Source: Eucalyptus grandis | Taxonomy: Eukaryota; Streptophyta; Magnoliopsida; Myrtales; Myrtaceae | Assembly (NCBI RefSeq): GCF_016545825.1 | Contig: NC_052620.1 | Coordinates: 7,502,001-7,566,000 of the forward strand | Direction: 5' to 3' | DNA: 64,000 bases | In this document: positions 48,403-58,998 of the stretch, in pieces | Layout: each line of letters begins with the position of its first letter | How positions within the stretch are numbered: position 1 is the stretch's first letter | The notes under the pieces: generated by a model | What the model was told of the DNA's origin: nothing | Seen by the model: the letters and a program-made list of their open reading frames with translations, nothing else | The model's database searches: none | Program-made: the position numbers and the translations under genes

Positions 48403-48621
48403 GGATTCTCAACTGGTTTACCAGAGCAGCTGCAGTTGCCTCTCCTGAGAACTTTACCTGGACTCGAGAATCGTTCAATGCTAAGGCCAGCTTATGCTGT
48501 AGAATACGATTACTTACCTGCTTATCAATGTTGTAGGTCTCTGATGACCAAAAATATTGAGGGACTTTTCTTCTCTGGTCAAATAAATGGAACGACAGGC
48601 TATGAAGAAGCTGCCGCACAG
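48403..48621 (+). pseudogene. MnmG/GidA C-terminal exon fragment (tRNA uridine-34 modification enzyme)
   Basis: An open 73-codon exon bounded by TTTCTCTGACAG and a GT donor (CACAG|GTGATT). It reads [33 protein letters not shown] and [18 protein letters not shown], all hallmark strings of MnmG/GidA. With MnmE, this enzyme installs the carboxymethylaminomethyl group on wobble uridine of organellar tRNAs. This part belongs near two thirds of the protein, after the region encoded at 48696-49026, yet lies before it here. A second, partial copy of its 3' part (48624-48671) follows immediately, lacking about 25 bases. The exon itself is intact. Confidence 0.85.
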
Positions 48622-48623
48622 GT

Positions 48624-48671
48624 GATTACTTACCTGCTTATCAATATTGAGGGACTTTTCTTCTCTTGTCA
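48624..48671 (+). repeat. Partial duplication of the MnmG exon
   Basis: GATTACTTACCTGCTTATCA plus ATATTGAGGGACTTTTCTTC repeats 48508-48588 with an internal deletion of about 25-30 bases. This looks like an internal duplication during repair or slippage. Confidence 0.85.
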
Positions 48672-48695
48672 TTGACTAATGTTATGAATTTTCAG

Positions 48696-49026
48696 CACTC
48701 TGAATCTTTCTATTAGAGAGGCAATGGTGACAGATGTCTTGCTTGGGAAGAATGACAATGTGGAAGGTGTTCGTACATTTTTTGGGATGAATTTTAATGC
48801 ACCCTCTGTAGTCCTCACAACTGGCACTTTCATGAGTGGTAAAATTTGGGTTGGTAGAACCTGTACGTGCCGGAAGAGCTGGTGAGTCAGCTTCACATGG
48901 GCTCACAGAGAATTTGCAGCATCTCGGATTTGAAACTGATAGATTAAAAACTGGAACTCCAGCACATGTGGACTCTCGTACTGTAGATTTTTCTGGACTG
49001 GAACCCCAGCATGGAGATGAAGAGGT
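48696..49026 (+). pseudogene. MnmG/GidA middle exon fragment, frameshifted
   Basis: After an acceptor TTTTCAG (ending 48695) the frame reads TLNLSIREAMVTDVLLGKND, FFGMNFNAPSVVLTTGTFM and SGKIWVGRT, then shifts by one base near 48860 to [31 protein letters not shown] and [18 protein letters not shown], ending at a GT donor (49027). In intact MnmG this portion precedes the fragment at 48403-48621. The N-terminal FAD-binding GxGxxG part is absent. Likely a non-functional piece. Confidence 0.85.
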
Positions 49027-49342
49027 ATTTCATTCATTGTCCTATGTTGGATTTAGATATCAAATAAGGTATACTTTTGCAAGTAATGCACAGTTCTTGT
49101 TGTGGCATACAGCTTCAGTGTGGCACCATGATAACAAAAGACTGATTTAAGTCTCTTTTCAGTTACTATTCAGCAGCTTTGGGATGTTCCTTATCCTGAG
49201 ATACAACGTAGAATACATATATAAAAGACTGATCTTAGTCTCTTATTAATTACTATTCAGCATCTTTAGGATGTTCCTTAACCTGAGTTGAGTGCATCTT
49301 AGAAATTGCATATTAATAGATAAAGATAAGTTATACTGCAAC

Positions 49343-49678
49343 TGTTGTTACTGATCAAAACAGTAAACAAGAAAATAGAAAACCAGAAGCTATATTTTCA
49401 TATGAGGAAGAGAAGCGCAGAGAAACAGGACACAAACTTGCATACGTCTGTTCTAAAGGAAACTGTCAAGTACAGGACAACTTAAACAAAGAAAAACTGC
49501 TCACGTACGTGCAACACATAACTGCACACAAACGTGTTATTAACTTCCTAGAAAATAGCAAAAACACTAAATACGTAAACAAATGAACTTGGCTGTTTTT
49601 TAATAATAAAAAAACAGAGTAAAACAGAGTAAAAAGAAAACGGAAAACAGCAGAAAACAGAGACATTATAATCCAACA
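49343..49678 (-). repeat. Copia 3' LTR (336 bp)
   Basis: TGTTGTTACTGATC ... TAATCCAACA on the plus strand. Compared with the other LTR it has a 27-base insertion near its plus-strand start (49362-49388) and one extra base in an A/T run. In the remaining ~308 aligned bases I count four substitutions, all transitions. Confidence 0.95.
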
Positions 49679-49699
49679 AACTCTTCCTTGGATCAGTTG

Positions 49700-52600
49700 T
49701 TGCTGCATACTCCAATTTTCTTTCTTAATACTTCAATTCTTCCAGCTTGAAGTGGTTTTGTGAACATATCTGCAAGCTGATCTTCAGATCTGCAATAGAC
49801 CAACTTAACTTCGCCACTTTGTTGCACCTCACGCAAAAGAAAAATTTGACTTTGAAATGCTTGGTTTTGCCATGAAAAATTGGATTCGTGATATTGCTAA
49901 GGCAGCCTCGATTATCTACATTAACTTCAATGCAATTACTGGAATTCAACCACAAATCCTTCATTATCTTCTTCACCACAAAGCTTGATTTGCAAACGCA
50001 AAGAGCTATAAACTCAGCCTCTACGTGGATCGAGCTACAATCTCTTGCTTTTGGAACACCAAGAGAAACAAGCGAACCAAGATTGAAACAATACCCAGGA
50101 CGTACTTTTCATGTCATCCACTCGAACCAGCCCGTCACTATCGTAAAATCCTTGCAAATTAAACTTCGACATTTTTAAACTTCACACAAAGAACAATGTT
50201 ACTTTGAGATATCTCAATATCCTTTTGCTGCAATCAAATGTAATCCACCAAGACTAGTCATAAACCCGGATAAAACACTCACAAGAAATAGAATATCCGG
50301 TCTGTTGTTGTAAGATACATAAGACACCCAATTAGACTTCTATACATAGAAGCATCTACGCATCTGTTCCATCATTCTTCTGACTTCTCTTTAGCAGCCA
50401 TAGGAGTGCTTACACTTCAACAATCTTCCATCTGAAACTTCTTTAGAATTTCCTTCATGTATTTTTTCTGACAGATGAAGATCTCATTTGACTTCCAGAC
50501 CCAAAAAATAAGACATCTTTCCCAAGTCTAACATCTAAAAAAACTGCAAATAAATCTTGCTTCACCTTCTCTATCAATTCCATATCATTCCCCGTCACTA
50601 AAAGATCATCTACATAAAGTGACAGAATTACAACACCGTGATTCACCTTCTTGACATAAAGAGTAAACTCACTTAAGCTTTTTACGAAGCCAAAATCCCG
50701 CAAATATCGATCTATCTTCTCATACCAAGCTCTTGAGCCTACTTGATCCATATAGAGCTTTCTTCAACTCCGTATACACTCTCTTCTTGCCCTTTAATAC
50801 TGAAACCTTCAGGTTGTTCAACAAAAATCTCCTCCTCAAGCTCTTCATTCGAAATGCAGACTTGACATCTAACCAAATATAGGCCACCCCTTCTCTCGCA
50901 ATAGCTAACAAGAACCTTATTGTATCAAGTCGTGCAACAGGAGCAAATGTTTCAGAATAGTCTACTCCCCATATTTGTGCATAGCCTTTCATCACCAATC
51001 TAGCTTTATGTTTATTAACAAAACCATCAGGATTAAGTTTTGTTTTAAACACCCACTTAACCCCAATTACATTCTTATCAGATGGTCTGTCAACAAGCTC
51101 CTATGTGTGGTTTTTCTGGATCATTGCAATCTCCTCCTGCATTTCTGCAATCTACCTCTGATCCTCTTTAGCTTCCACAAAATTAGATGGTTCGAGCATT
51201 GTCACATTGCTTCTTTCATAGATTTCAGCAAGTGACCTTGTGCCTCTCACTGGTAAATCATCCACACTGTCTTCCAATCCATCTATAACTTCATCAACCT
51301 CTACATCTGTTGCAGGTTGTTTTTTGAACTGTTGATGTTCTGCACTCTTTCCTTCCGTCCAATTCCACTCATCTTCCTCTAGAAAAACATCTCTACTTAC
51401 AGTCACCTTTCCTGTCATAGGGTGAAAAATTCTGTAAGCCTTAGATTAGAGACTGTACCCGATGAAGATTCCAAATTCTGCTTTCTTATTCAGCTTGTCC
51501 CTCTTGATCTCAGGAACATGAGTGTAACACAAACACTTAAAAACCTTCAATTTTTCACAGAAGGTTTAACACCATACCAGACTTCAAAATGTGTTGACCT
51601 CTTTAAGGCCTTTGTGGGCAATCTGTTCAACAGAACACCGCAGTATTAGCCGCTTCAACCCGAACTTCTTAGGCAACATCTTCTCCCGCATCATACATCC
51701 GCCATCTCCATAATACTTCTATTTTTCCTCTCACCGACCCCATTCTCGTTGAGGTGAATAGAGCAATGAACTGCTGCACAATTCGCTTGCTCATAATTCA
51801 ACTTAAACTTGTGAGCAGATACTTAACCATTATCGACACGAGCATTTTAATTTTCTTCCCACTCGATCCTCAACTAAGACTTTAAACTTCACAAACACAT
51901 CAAAGCAACTTGACTTGGCTCGCAGAAAATAAATCCAACTCATCTTAGTCATATCATCGGTGAAGGTAATGAAATACACCTACCATTGAGAGAAGACTCG
52001 AGACATAGGTCCACATAAATCTGTGTGGACTAATTGCAGCTTCTCACATGCTCTCCAAACCTCCTCCTTTGAAAGGAAATCGGCTTGCTTGCCAAGAAGA
52101 CAAGTTTTGCATTGTGGAAATTCCTCTTCCAAACTTGGCAAGTCATCCGCAAGCTATTTCTCGCATAAATGACATGCTCTTCCCGTGAACATGCCCAAGT
52201 CTTTTATGCCATATCTCTACATTTTCTTCTTTGCACTTTAAAGCCATTTGTTGCATCTCTTGTGGCTTAAACATGAAACTCTTGTCTTCCATTGGAATTC
52301 TTAGCACTTCTTTGCTATCTGCATTATTAATAAAACATTCCTTCCCTTCGAACTTCACTTTATAGCCCTTCTCAACTAATTGACCAACACTTAACAGATT
52401 ATGGTCAATATTTAGCACAAAGAGAACATCACCGATCGACTTCACCTCCTGATTTCCTTCAATAGCCACTGTACCCTTCCCTTACACTTCGATATACTGT
52501 CCGTTGCCAATTCTAACTCTGGACCTGACTGACTTGTCTAAACTCCTAAACAGTTTTGAATTGCTAGTCATATGATTGGTACAGCCACTATCCACCAGCC

Positions 52601-53640
52601 ATGCATCATTCCCAACAGAAGATTCAGAAAAAGAAGCTACAAACAAGTGCTCTTCCTCGGTTTCATTCACTGCTACTTGTGCTTTTCCCCTTGTTGGTAA
52701 TTTTTTCTTTGCGAGATGGCTTCCATGTGACCCAACTTGTTACATCTTCGCATCTAGCATCGCTTTCTCCAACATCTAAAAACTGATGATTAGTTCCACC
52801 ACACATTGACAAGGCTTTTTGTTCATCTTCCATTTGCTAGACCCACCAGAATTTCCTTCTTTCGCTACAAATTTGGAGTCACCGGCATTTTCTCTAGACT
52901 GAATCCATTTCTTCCCTTTGCCTCCATCATTTGACTTTACTCTAGCTTGCAAACGCCCTCTACAAACTCTTCTCTTCTCATCGGTCTTCAGGCTCCCGTG
53001 CTGCAGAGCATTTAACAATTCTGCAAGCTTTATATCGGTAAATCTCTTGTGTTTTCCAGAGACGCTATGGTGGCTTCGAACTTCTCCGGAAGAGACACCA
53101 GGATCTTACCGAACAAGCCTTTCATCCTTCAAGTCAGTCCCAAAACTCGATTTTATCAGCTATCCCAACCAACCTATCGAGTACTCCTTCACCGACTCGA
53201 ATCCTTCATCTGCTGTCTCTCAAACTCCCTCAAGAGATTCAGCACCTTCATGCCTCTTATCTTCTCATCTCCCTCGTATTCATCCTTTAAGAAATCCCAT
53301 ATGGCCTTTATATAGTCATACTTCATAATTCTGGTAAAGATGGTAGGCGAGATAGCGGATACGAGCAAGATTTGGCCTTGGCTTTTCTTGTGGTTCTCTC
53401 TTTATGAAGTTTGATTTGATTCATGGTCGGATTATCGGAAGTGGAGCAACTTCATAATCATCCTCCACTTCCCCCGATCATGACCCTCCAAAATGCTGTC
53501 ATCTTAACAGCCCATGTTTGATAATTCTCTCCGCAAATACTTGGAGAAGCCATCGCAGAGAAACCACTCAACCCCGTTTCCATCACCCTTTAACTTCTTT
53601 ACACTTCGATACTTGCTTCACTTCACAGTCCCTCAAGATC
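49700..53640 (-). pseudogene. Copia gag-pol remnant
   Basis: Read on the minus strand: gag-like basic region and zinc-knuckle area (53400-52790, poorly preserved); protease with DAWLVDSGCTNHMT near 52590; GAG-pre-integrase with EIWHKRLGHVHGKS near 52190; broken integrase (52140-51420) ending near RIFHPMTGKVTVSRDVFLEE; reverse transcriptase ([27 protein letters not shown], and the catalytic YVDDLLVTGND near 50600); and RNase H with FHGKTKHFKVKFFF and SEDQLADMFTKPLQ-like words near 49750-49870. Many stops and frameshifts separate these, so no polyprotein can be made. Confidence 0.9.
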
Positions 53641-53646
53641 AATCAT

Positions 53647-53658
53647 GCTCTGATACCA
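53647..53658 (-). promoter_or_regulatory. Copia primer binding site (tRNA-iMet)
   Basis: Minus-strand TGGTATCAGAGC, one base inside the 5' LTR. A perfect 12-base match to the complement of initiator tRNA-Met. Confidence 0.92.
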
Positions 53659-53659
53659 C

Positions 53660-53967
53660 TGTTGTTACTGATCAAAACGCTATATTTTCATATGAGGAAG
53701 AGAAGCGCAGAGAAACAGAACACAAACTTGCATACGTTTGTTCTAAAGGAAACTGTCAAGTACAGGACAACTTAAACAAAGAAAAACTGCTCACGTACGT
53801 GCAACACATAACTGCACACAAACGTGCTATTAACTTCCTAGAAAATAGCAAAAACACTAAATATGTAAACAAATGAACTTGGCTGTTTTTTAATAAAAAA
53901 AAACAGAGTAAAACAGAGTAAAAAGAAAACGGAAAACAGCAGAAAACAGAGACATTATAATCCAACA
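53660..53967 (-). repeat. Copia 5' LTR (308 bp)
   Basis: Pairs with 49343-49678 and lacks the 27-base insertion. Ends TGTTG...CAACA. Confidence 0.95.
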
Positions 53968-54321
53968 GCAACTCAGATTTTATTCCTTCTGAACACTGAT
54001 TTATAAATGGAGCTGGTTGCCCTCATTGAACTCTTCAACTGCACTCCCTGGTGATCAGACATGGTTCGTCTTATTGGTTAATCTGTGTGGAATATGCTCC
54101 ATTCCAATGTTTCCGTTGAATGTCCACATCAGGTATGAGTTGACGTCATGCCTAGTTGTATAGTACATTTAAGATGCAATTGTGTTTTACCTGAACATAG
54201 GTTAAATTGTTGTTTGTTTGTTTGGTGTATTGTTGAGATTGAATAGTTGAGAACCGGTTTCTATTGTGGGTTTTATCACATTCGGATTTGTAGGCATGAT
54301 TAAATCATTCTTGAGCTTACT

Positions 54322-54560
54322 GTGCAATTTATTACTTTTATGGGAACGTACTCTTTAACTATTGCTGGCATAATGTATGTAGTTGACATTGGAAGAGAAA
54401 AGGTGAAGAGCTACAACTTTTCCAATGGGATAAAGATGCATAAGATACAATGGATAAGTAAAGCATCAGCTGCCCAGTGTGCTGGAAGAGCTGGAAGAAC
54501 TGGTCCTGGTCATTGCTACTGTCTCACTCCTCTCCAGTCCTTATTAAAACATATTTTGTG
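54322..54560 (+). pseudogene. DEAH-box RNA helicase exon fragment (DHX37/Ecm16-like), helicase C motifs
   Basis: The frame reads [20 protein letters not shown] and [20 protein letters not shown], followed by PGHCYCL. These are helicase motifs V and VI of DEAH ATPases, most like the DHX37/Ecm16 ribosome-biogenesis group. The motif VI QRAGRAGR reads QCAGRAGR, with the first arginine codon changed to TGT (a CpG-type transition). The frame then shifts after GHCY and ends in a stop at 54559. Such helicases unwind pre-rRNA-snoRNA duplexes in the nucleolus. This copy cannot work. Confidence 0.82.
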
Positions 54561-54954
54561 ACTTCTCCTTGGCTAAAATATCTAAATACCTGTTGACGGG
54601 GTTGTTGTTCTTATGAAATCTATGGGTATCAATAAGGTAGGTCCTATGCAATCATGCTCTGCTAGATAATAATATGATTTTCATGATGAAGTACAATGAT
54701 TTGTACCTCTGCATCGTGAATGTCCATGCAGGACCTTTATCTCATGCAGCATTGCTAAATAAAACTGCCTCCGCAAGGTGTTGCTGCATGCCCCTTTTTA
54801 TTTATGCTTGTGTTTATTAAGTACACCGTTCATTCATGACTACGCTCCTTAAGCTGCTACATCTATGATGGTCATTTTTTTTAACCTCACCATTGGGTCT
54901 TTCATTATTTAGAGTTGGGCTTCAGATTGATTGCTTGTATTCTTTGCTTATTTA

Positions 54955-55128
54955 GGTTGCAAATTTTCCATTTGCAGCACAGCCTGAAACAACAGCCTTG
55001 CTTGAAGCAGAGTGCAGCCTGAAGGCTCTTGAAGCACTTGACAGTAATGGGAAACTGACATCCTTTGGGAAAGCCATGGCTCGTTATCCAATGAGTTCCG
55101 CCATTCGAGGATGCTCCTAACTGTCATT
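54955..55128 (+). pseudogene. DEAH-box helicase exon fragment, HA2/winged-helix part
   Basis: Acceptor TTGCTTATTTAG, then VANFPFAAQPETTALLEAEC, KALEALDSNGKLTSFGKAMA and RYPMS. This is the region that follows the helicase core in DEAH proteins. After RYPMS the frame is shifted; in another frame RHSRMLLTVI continues to a TAA. It is the next exon after 54322-54560 with a plausible intron between, in the same order as in the intact gene. Confidence 0.82.
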
Positions 55129-56143
55129 TAAATCATATAGATGGTTGATAATTGAGCTTGGGTAAGTGGACTTAGTGTCTGGTGACTGAAGGGATTTTGG
55201 TAGTTTTCTAGTGTCTCATCAAGATGGAAATGTGAACTTGACAAAAGTTGCTGGTACCACCACCATATTGAAAGTACATTGTGCAAAGGGCAATGTTTCA
55301 AAGAGCCATTTCTTCTTCTGTGAAATGGTGGAGAAGGGATTCTGAATATCAATGAGATAGTGCTGTTAATTAATAGATTGTGCAAAAAGGTCCTTCCTTT
55401 CTTGCTGAAATCTAAATTTTCTTTCCTATCAAGTGTTATGATGTCTTACCTCCATGTTAACCAATATGTGACCCAATGCTTGATGTTTACCGTGAACACT
55501 GCCACTGAAAATCAGTTTTGCAGCTTGTGGGCAAGATGATTAAATTTGGCCTACTTGCAGATTAATTGTGGGGACTCCATCTTTGATGCCCTGAAGCTCT
55601 TTGCTTGTATAAGCTTGCGTAAGAGGTACAAATTCAGTCTGTTCATGCATCATATCTCTGTCTTTTCTTAGAGCACTAGTACTTGGAATGAATCTAACTT
55701 CTGCAGTCTAATTCTTGTCATGCATTCTTAGGTCATGGTTTCATGTTCGTGAAGAACTCATTGATACAGTTCTGTTGATTCTGCTGCCTTGGGTCATTCC
55801 TTGAACTGCATTTTTGTGATGATCAGACTTGGTGTTCCTTATTGGTCAATTGGTGTGGAACTCACTTTTTCTAAATGACTCTTAAGTAATTACTCACGAC
55901 GAGTTCAACTTCATGTAAATGCAAGTGTGAGGAAGTTTTAGCTGGAAAATCAGTCGAATTGGTTTAGTTGTCTGTTTGGAGTGCTATTAAGAATATAAAC
56001 TCAGTTTTGGATTTTTAGTTCAGCTCTCTCATCTCATCCAGTTTGGATGAGGTGCAATTATGGCCAAGTTGTTGATAAATAATGAGGTGCAATTATTGCA
56101 AAGTTGTTGAACCATTGTTTTTTATTCTGACTAATGAGACCCT
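55129..56143. other. Decayed sequence after the helicase exons; no supported gene
   Basis: Short protein-like bits only, such as WGDSIFDALKLFACISL near 55570. I could not join them to a family. Confidence 0.4.
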
Positions 56144-56338
56144 AATCTTAGGTGAATGCTCAAATTCTTTGTAAAAGTGCATCAACTATCCTTGCAAACT
56201 ACATTAGCCACCTTTATTATTTTTATTCAAATCTTAGGTGAATGCTCAAATTCTTTGTAAAAGTGCATCAACTATCCTCGCAAACTACATTAGCCACCTT
56301 TATTATTTTTATTCTAATCTTAGGTGAATGCTCAAACT
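56144..56338 (+). repeat. 86-bp tandem repeat, two full units plus a partial third
   Basis: AATCTTAGGTGAATGCTCAA restarts at 56144, 56230 and 56316. The two full units differ by one or two bases. It is followed by a (CGTCGT)-rich trinucleotide patch at 56341-56385. Confidence 0.95.
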
Positions 56339-56639
56339 CTTCGTCGTCGCCGTCGTGGTCTTCGTCGTTGTCGACGACTTCTCTTTTCCCTTAACCTTGT
56401 CTTTGTACATGAGATGTTTATGCCCTAGATTGGCATTGTGCATGACTAAATATTACAATTCTCTGCTGCTTAACTACATTACCAAATGCACCCATGGTAC
56501 AGTTTTCATTGTAGTTTCTGTGAAGTTCATGTGTAATCATTAATGTACTTTTCAGATGTTTGGCTGCTTTGTTTTTGAAACTATCTGACGGATACACATA
56601 AAAGGAGATGAAAATGATTTCACCTGAATTGCCACTCTC

Positions 56640-56960
56640 TTGTCTGCTGCAGAATCTTCGCCCTTGAGATATTGTCATTGCCAGATGGCTCATTCTATGT
56701 AGCATCAGGCACTCATGATATCGACGTCACCATTCCTTGAATCACTAAACAACGCTAATTTGTGGGTTATATATCTGCAGCATCCGTCGCCCGTGTTGCA
56801 GTTTGGTGCATTGTTGGGAGGGGAATGACCCTTCTGCTGTTGTCTCTGTTGCTGGCGGCGAGAGCAACGTGGTCTCCTCCTTTGAATCTGTTGGGGCCCT
56901 TCTTTCGATATGTTACGTGAGGATGCACTTATGAGTACATGGGCATTACCAATAAATGCC
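56640..56960 (+). pseudogene. Unidentified exon-like fragments
   Basis: Two acceptor-bounded pieces. After TGCTGCAG: RIFALEILSLPDGSFYVASG and THDIDVTIP, then a stop. After ATATCTGCAG: HPSPVLQFGALLGGE, or in another frame EGNDPSAVVSVAGGESNVVS SFESVGALLS. I cannot assign a family. They look like further gene pieces collinear on the plus strand with the helicase fragments, perhaps from a different gene. Confidence 0.35.
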
Positions 56961-57650
56961 TGCAAGGCGAAGATAGCCTACGACTTATCTAAGCCAAACA
57001 AGGCATAATAGCAGTTTGAATATCACCCTTCTTTCCTGTTTATTACTCTGTAACTGGGTAGACAGTTTATTTAGTCTTGCTCAGCGTAGGAAAACAAACT
57101 TTCCACCAAGTGCAATTAACGGAAGCCGATATTTTCTTTTTGCTTCGTTTGTATAAGATGAAATATAGAGGTGACGCTATCCGCCAAGAGTTCTCTGTTT
57201 TGACAAAAGCTTAAGAGCCTTGTCCGAAGAGCTCGAGGCCACCGCTTAATCTCATATCAATCTTCTGAAGATTCAAAGTATCTTATTCATCAGTCGATCA
57301 AGATCTGTGTTAGTAATATATGAGAAGGTTATTATTTGGGATACGAACCTTGGTATATATCATGATTTTTTGTTAAAAGTAGGTCAAAAGAGTTCGGCAA
57401 GCTATATTAGAATCGTAAAATGATGTTACTATAATTTTACATCAATTGTATAGTAAACAAGTAAAGGCTACATTTAGACCAAAAAAAAAAAAAAAAAAAA
57501 AGGTAAAGCCTACATATTACAAATACGGCTATTTGAATTATGTAATTTAATAAAAGAGTCTTCTCAAATAAGTGAATTTCGTTACTAATTTATACTTTTC
57601 ATTGAGAAATCATTAGTGCATTGCATTTATTTAAGAAAATAATATGAAAT
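56961..57650. other. Intergenic, AT-rich
   Basis: No gene. Contains an A20 run near 57481-57501. Confidence 0.5.
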
Positions 57651-57653
57651 TAA

Positions 57654-58748
57654 GGCTTCGTTCGTTTAAGCGGAAAATATTATGTTTCCGGAAAACATTT
57701 TCCTGAAGTCATTTTTCCTAAAATGACTCATTTTCCAGAGTGTTCGGCCAAAATCTAAAATTTGAGTGGAAAATATTTTCCGCCGTTTGTTAGCTCATTT
57801 AATTGTTTAGAAAAATTATCACAAATTAAATTTTAATATTTTTAATTGACCACAAAATTTATTTAATTTATTTATATTTTTAAATGATTTTTTAATTATT
57901 TATATTTTTAAAAATCGAAATATTATTTATTATTTATTTTCTTTTCCTCCTCCTTCTTCCTCCTCCTTCCGCCGCCGCCACCTCCTTCTGCTGACAATGG
58001 CCGGCCGCCCGGCCGACCAAGACTGGTGGCCAAATTCGGCGAGCTCGAGGCTCGGCTGATCTCACCCGAGCTCGTCGGATCCAACGAGCCGCGAGCTCGG
58101 CGACGAGCTCGAGCTCGCCTGGATCCGGCGAGCCGCGAGTTCCGCCGTCGATCTGGCAAGCTTGAGGCTCGGCCGATCTCACCCGAGCTCGCCGGATCTG
58201 GTGACGAGCTCGAGCTCGCCCGGATCGGGAGCCCAAGCTCGCCGCTAGATCCGGGCGAGCCACGAGCTCCGCCACCCGATCCGACGAGTTCACGGCTCGC
58301 CACTGCACGACGAGCGGCACGGACGGCGAGCTCCCCACGAGCCTCCGGCGCCGCCGCGGTGCTCCTCTTGAGCCGGGATCCTCCGTGCGGCTTCGAGCCC
58401 GGGGCGAAGCGGCGCGCGGCGCGCCGCGCGCCCGTCGGAGCGAGGCGGGCGGGAGCGGCCAAGGAGGGCGGAGGCCGATCCCGAGAAGGACGTCGTCGAA
58501 GCGGCCGCAGCGGGGAGAGCAAGAGAGAGAGAGAGAACGCGAAGAAAGAGAGCTCGTGCGAGAGGCGAGAGGCATGGAAAATGATTTCCTCTTTTCAAAA
58601 GAGGAAATCATTTTCCAAGATGTCAAGAATGAATTTTTTTCGTTGACCGGAAAATATTTTCCTTGACCGTGATTTTCCGCCCACCCGAACACCGGAAATT
58701 TCGGAAAATATTTTCCTGGAAGTTATTTTCCGCGAAACGAACAATGCC
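57654..58748. mobile_element. Harbinger/Tourist-like miniature element with GC-rich core and TAA target duplication
   Basis: The left end GGCTTCGTTCGTTTAAGCGG pairs with the inverted right end GGCATTGTTCGTTTCGCGG. TAA is on both sides (57651-57653, 58749-58751). Subterminal GGAAAATATTTTCC words recur on both flanks. Between them is a 600-base GC-rich core (57950-58560) full of GAGCTCG/GGATC words. It gives long open frames on both strands that are composition artefacts, and there is no transposase. A perfect 21-bp hairpin sits at 58575-58617. Confidence 0.65.
58575..58617. repeat. Perfect inverted repeat: 21-bp arms, 1-base loop
   Basis: The left arm 58575-58595 is the exact reverse complement of 58597-58617 (TGGAAAATGATTTCCTCTTTT with C in the middle). 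It lies at the edge of the GC-rich core near the right end of the miniature element. Confidence 0.97.
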
Positions 58749-58998
58749 TAAAAAAGGAAATCATATTTCGGGTATGTAAATGATTTTAACATTTTATAAT
58801 TAAAGAAAAAGACATGAAATAAATTCATAATTGGAGTACAAAGTATTTCTATCGAGTTCAATATACCATATATTTTCACACGTATAATTCAGTACCCCCA
58901 AAGGTACGAAGTATTTTTCATTAAGTTCACCAAGCCAAGTGTTTAAACCAAGTGTTTAGGATACGAAAGTTTTATTCACTTTCTTCTTTTTTTCAATC

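Larger units (their letters stand above)
49343..53967 (-). mobile_element. Copia retrotransposon, complete ends, degenerate interior
   Basis: Two LTRs (49343-49678 and 53660-53967) flank 4.0 kb. The 5-bp target duplication GCAAC is exact (49338-49342, 53968-53972). By element orientation the 5' LTR is at 53660-53967, the primer site at 53647-53658 and a purine tract (GGAAGAG) next to the 3' LTR at about 49681-49692. The order protease, integrase, reverse transcriptase, RNase H on the minus strand is Copia. It lies between the MnmG and helicase fragments. Confidence 0.95.
54050..55870 (+). repeat. Diverged direct repeat around the helicase fragment
   Basis: GATCAGACATGGTTCGTCTT ... TATTGGTTAATCTGTGTGGAA at 54054 recurs as GATCAGACTTGGTGTTCC ... 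TTATTGGTCAATTGGTGTGGAA at 55822. Both are preceded by ...TTGAAC..CAACTGCA/TTGAACTGCA. Confidence 0.55.

Noticed and set aside
53647..53658. Possible tRNA-Met gene piece
   Set aside because: It is only the 12-base primer site next to an LTR; no cloverleaf can be drawn around it.
46000..57100. Helitron carrier for the gene mosaic
   Set aside because: No confident 5' TC / 3' hairpin-CTRR ends could be placed, so it is kept only as a hypothesis.
57923..58692. Overlapping 200-250 codon frames on both strands
   Set aside because: They follow the GC-rich core of a miniature element with low-complexity Arg/Ser/Ala content; both strands are open equally well.
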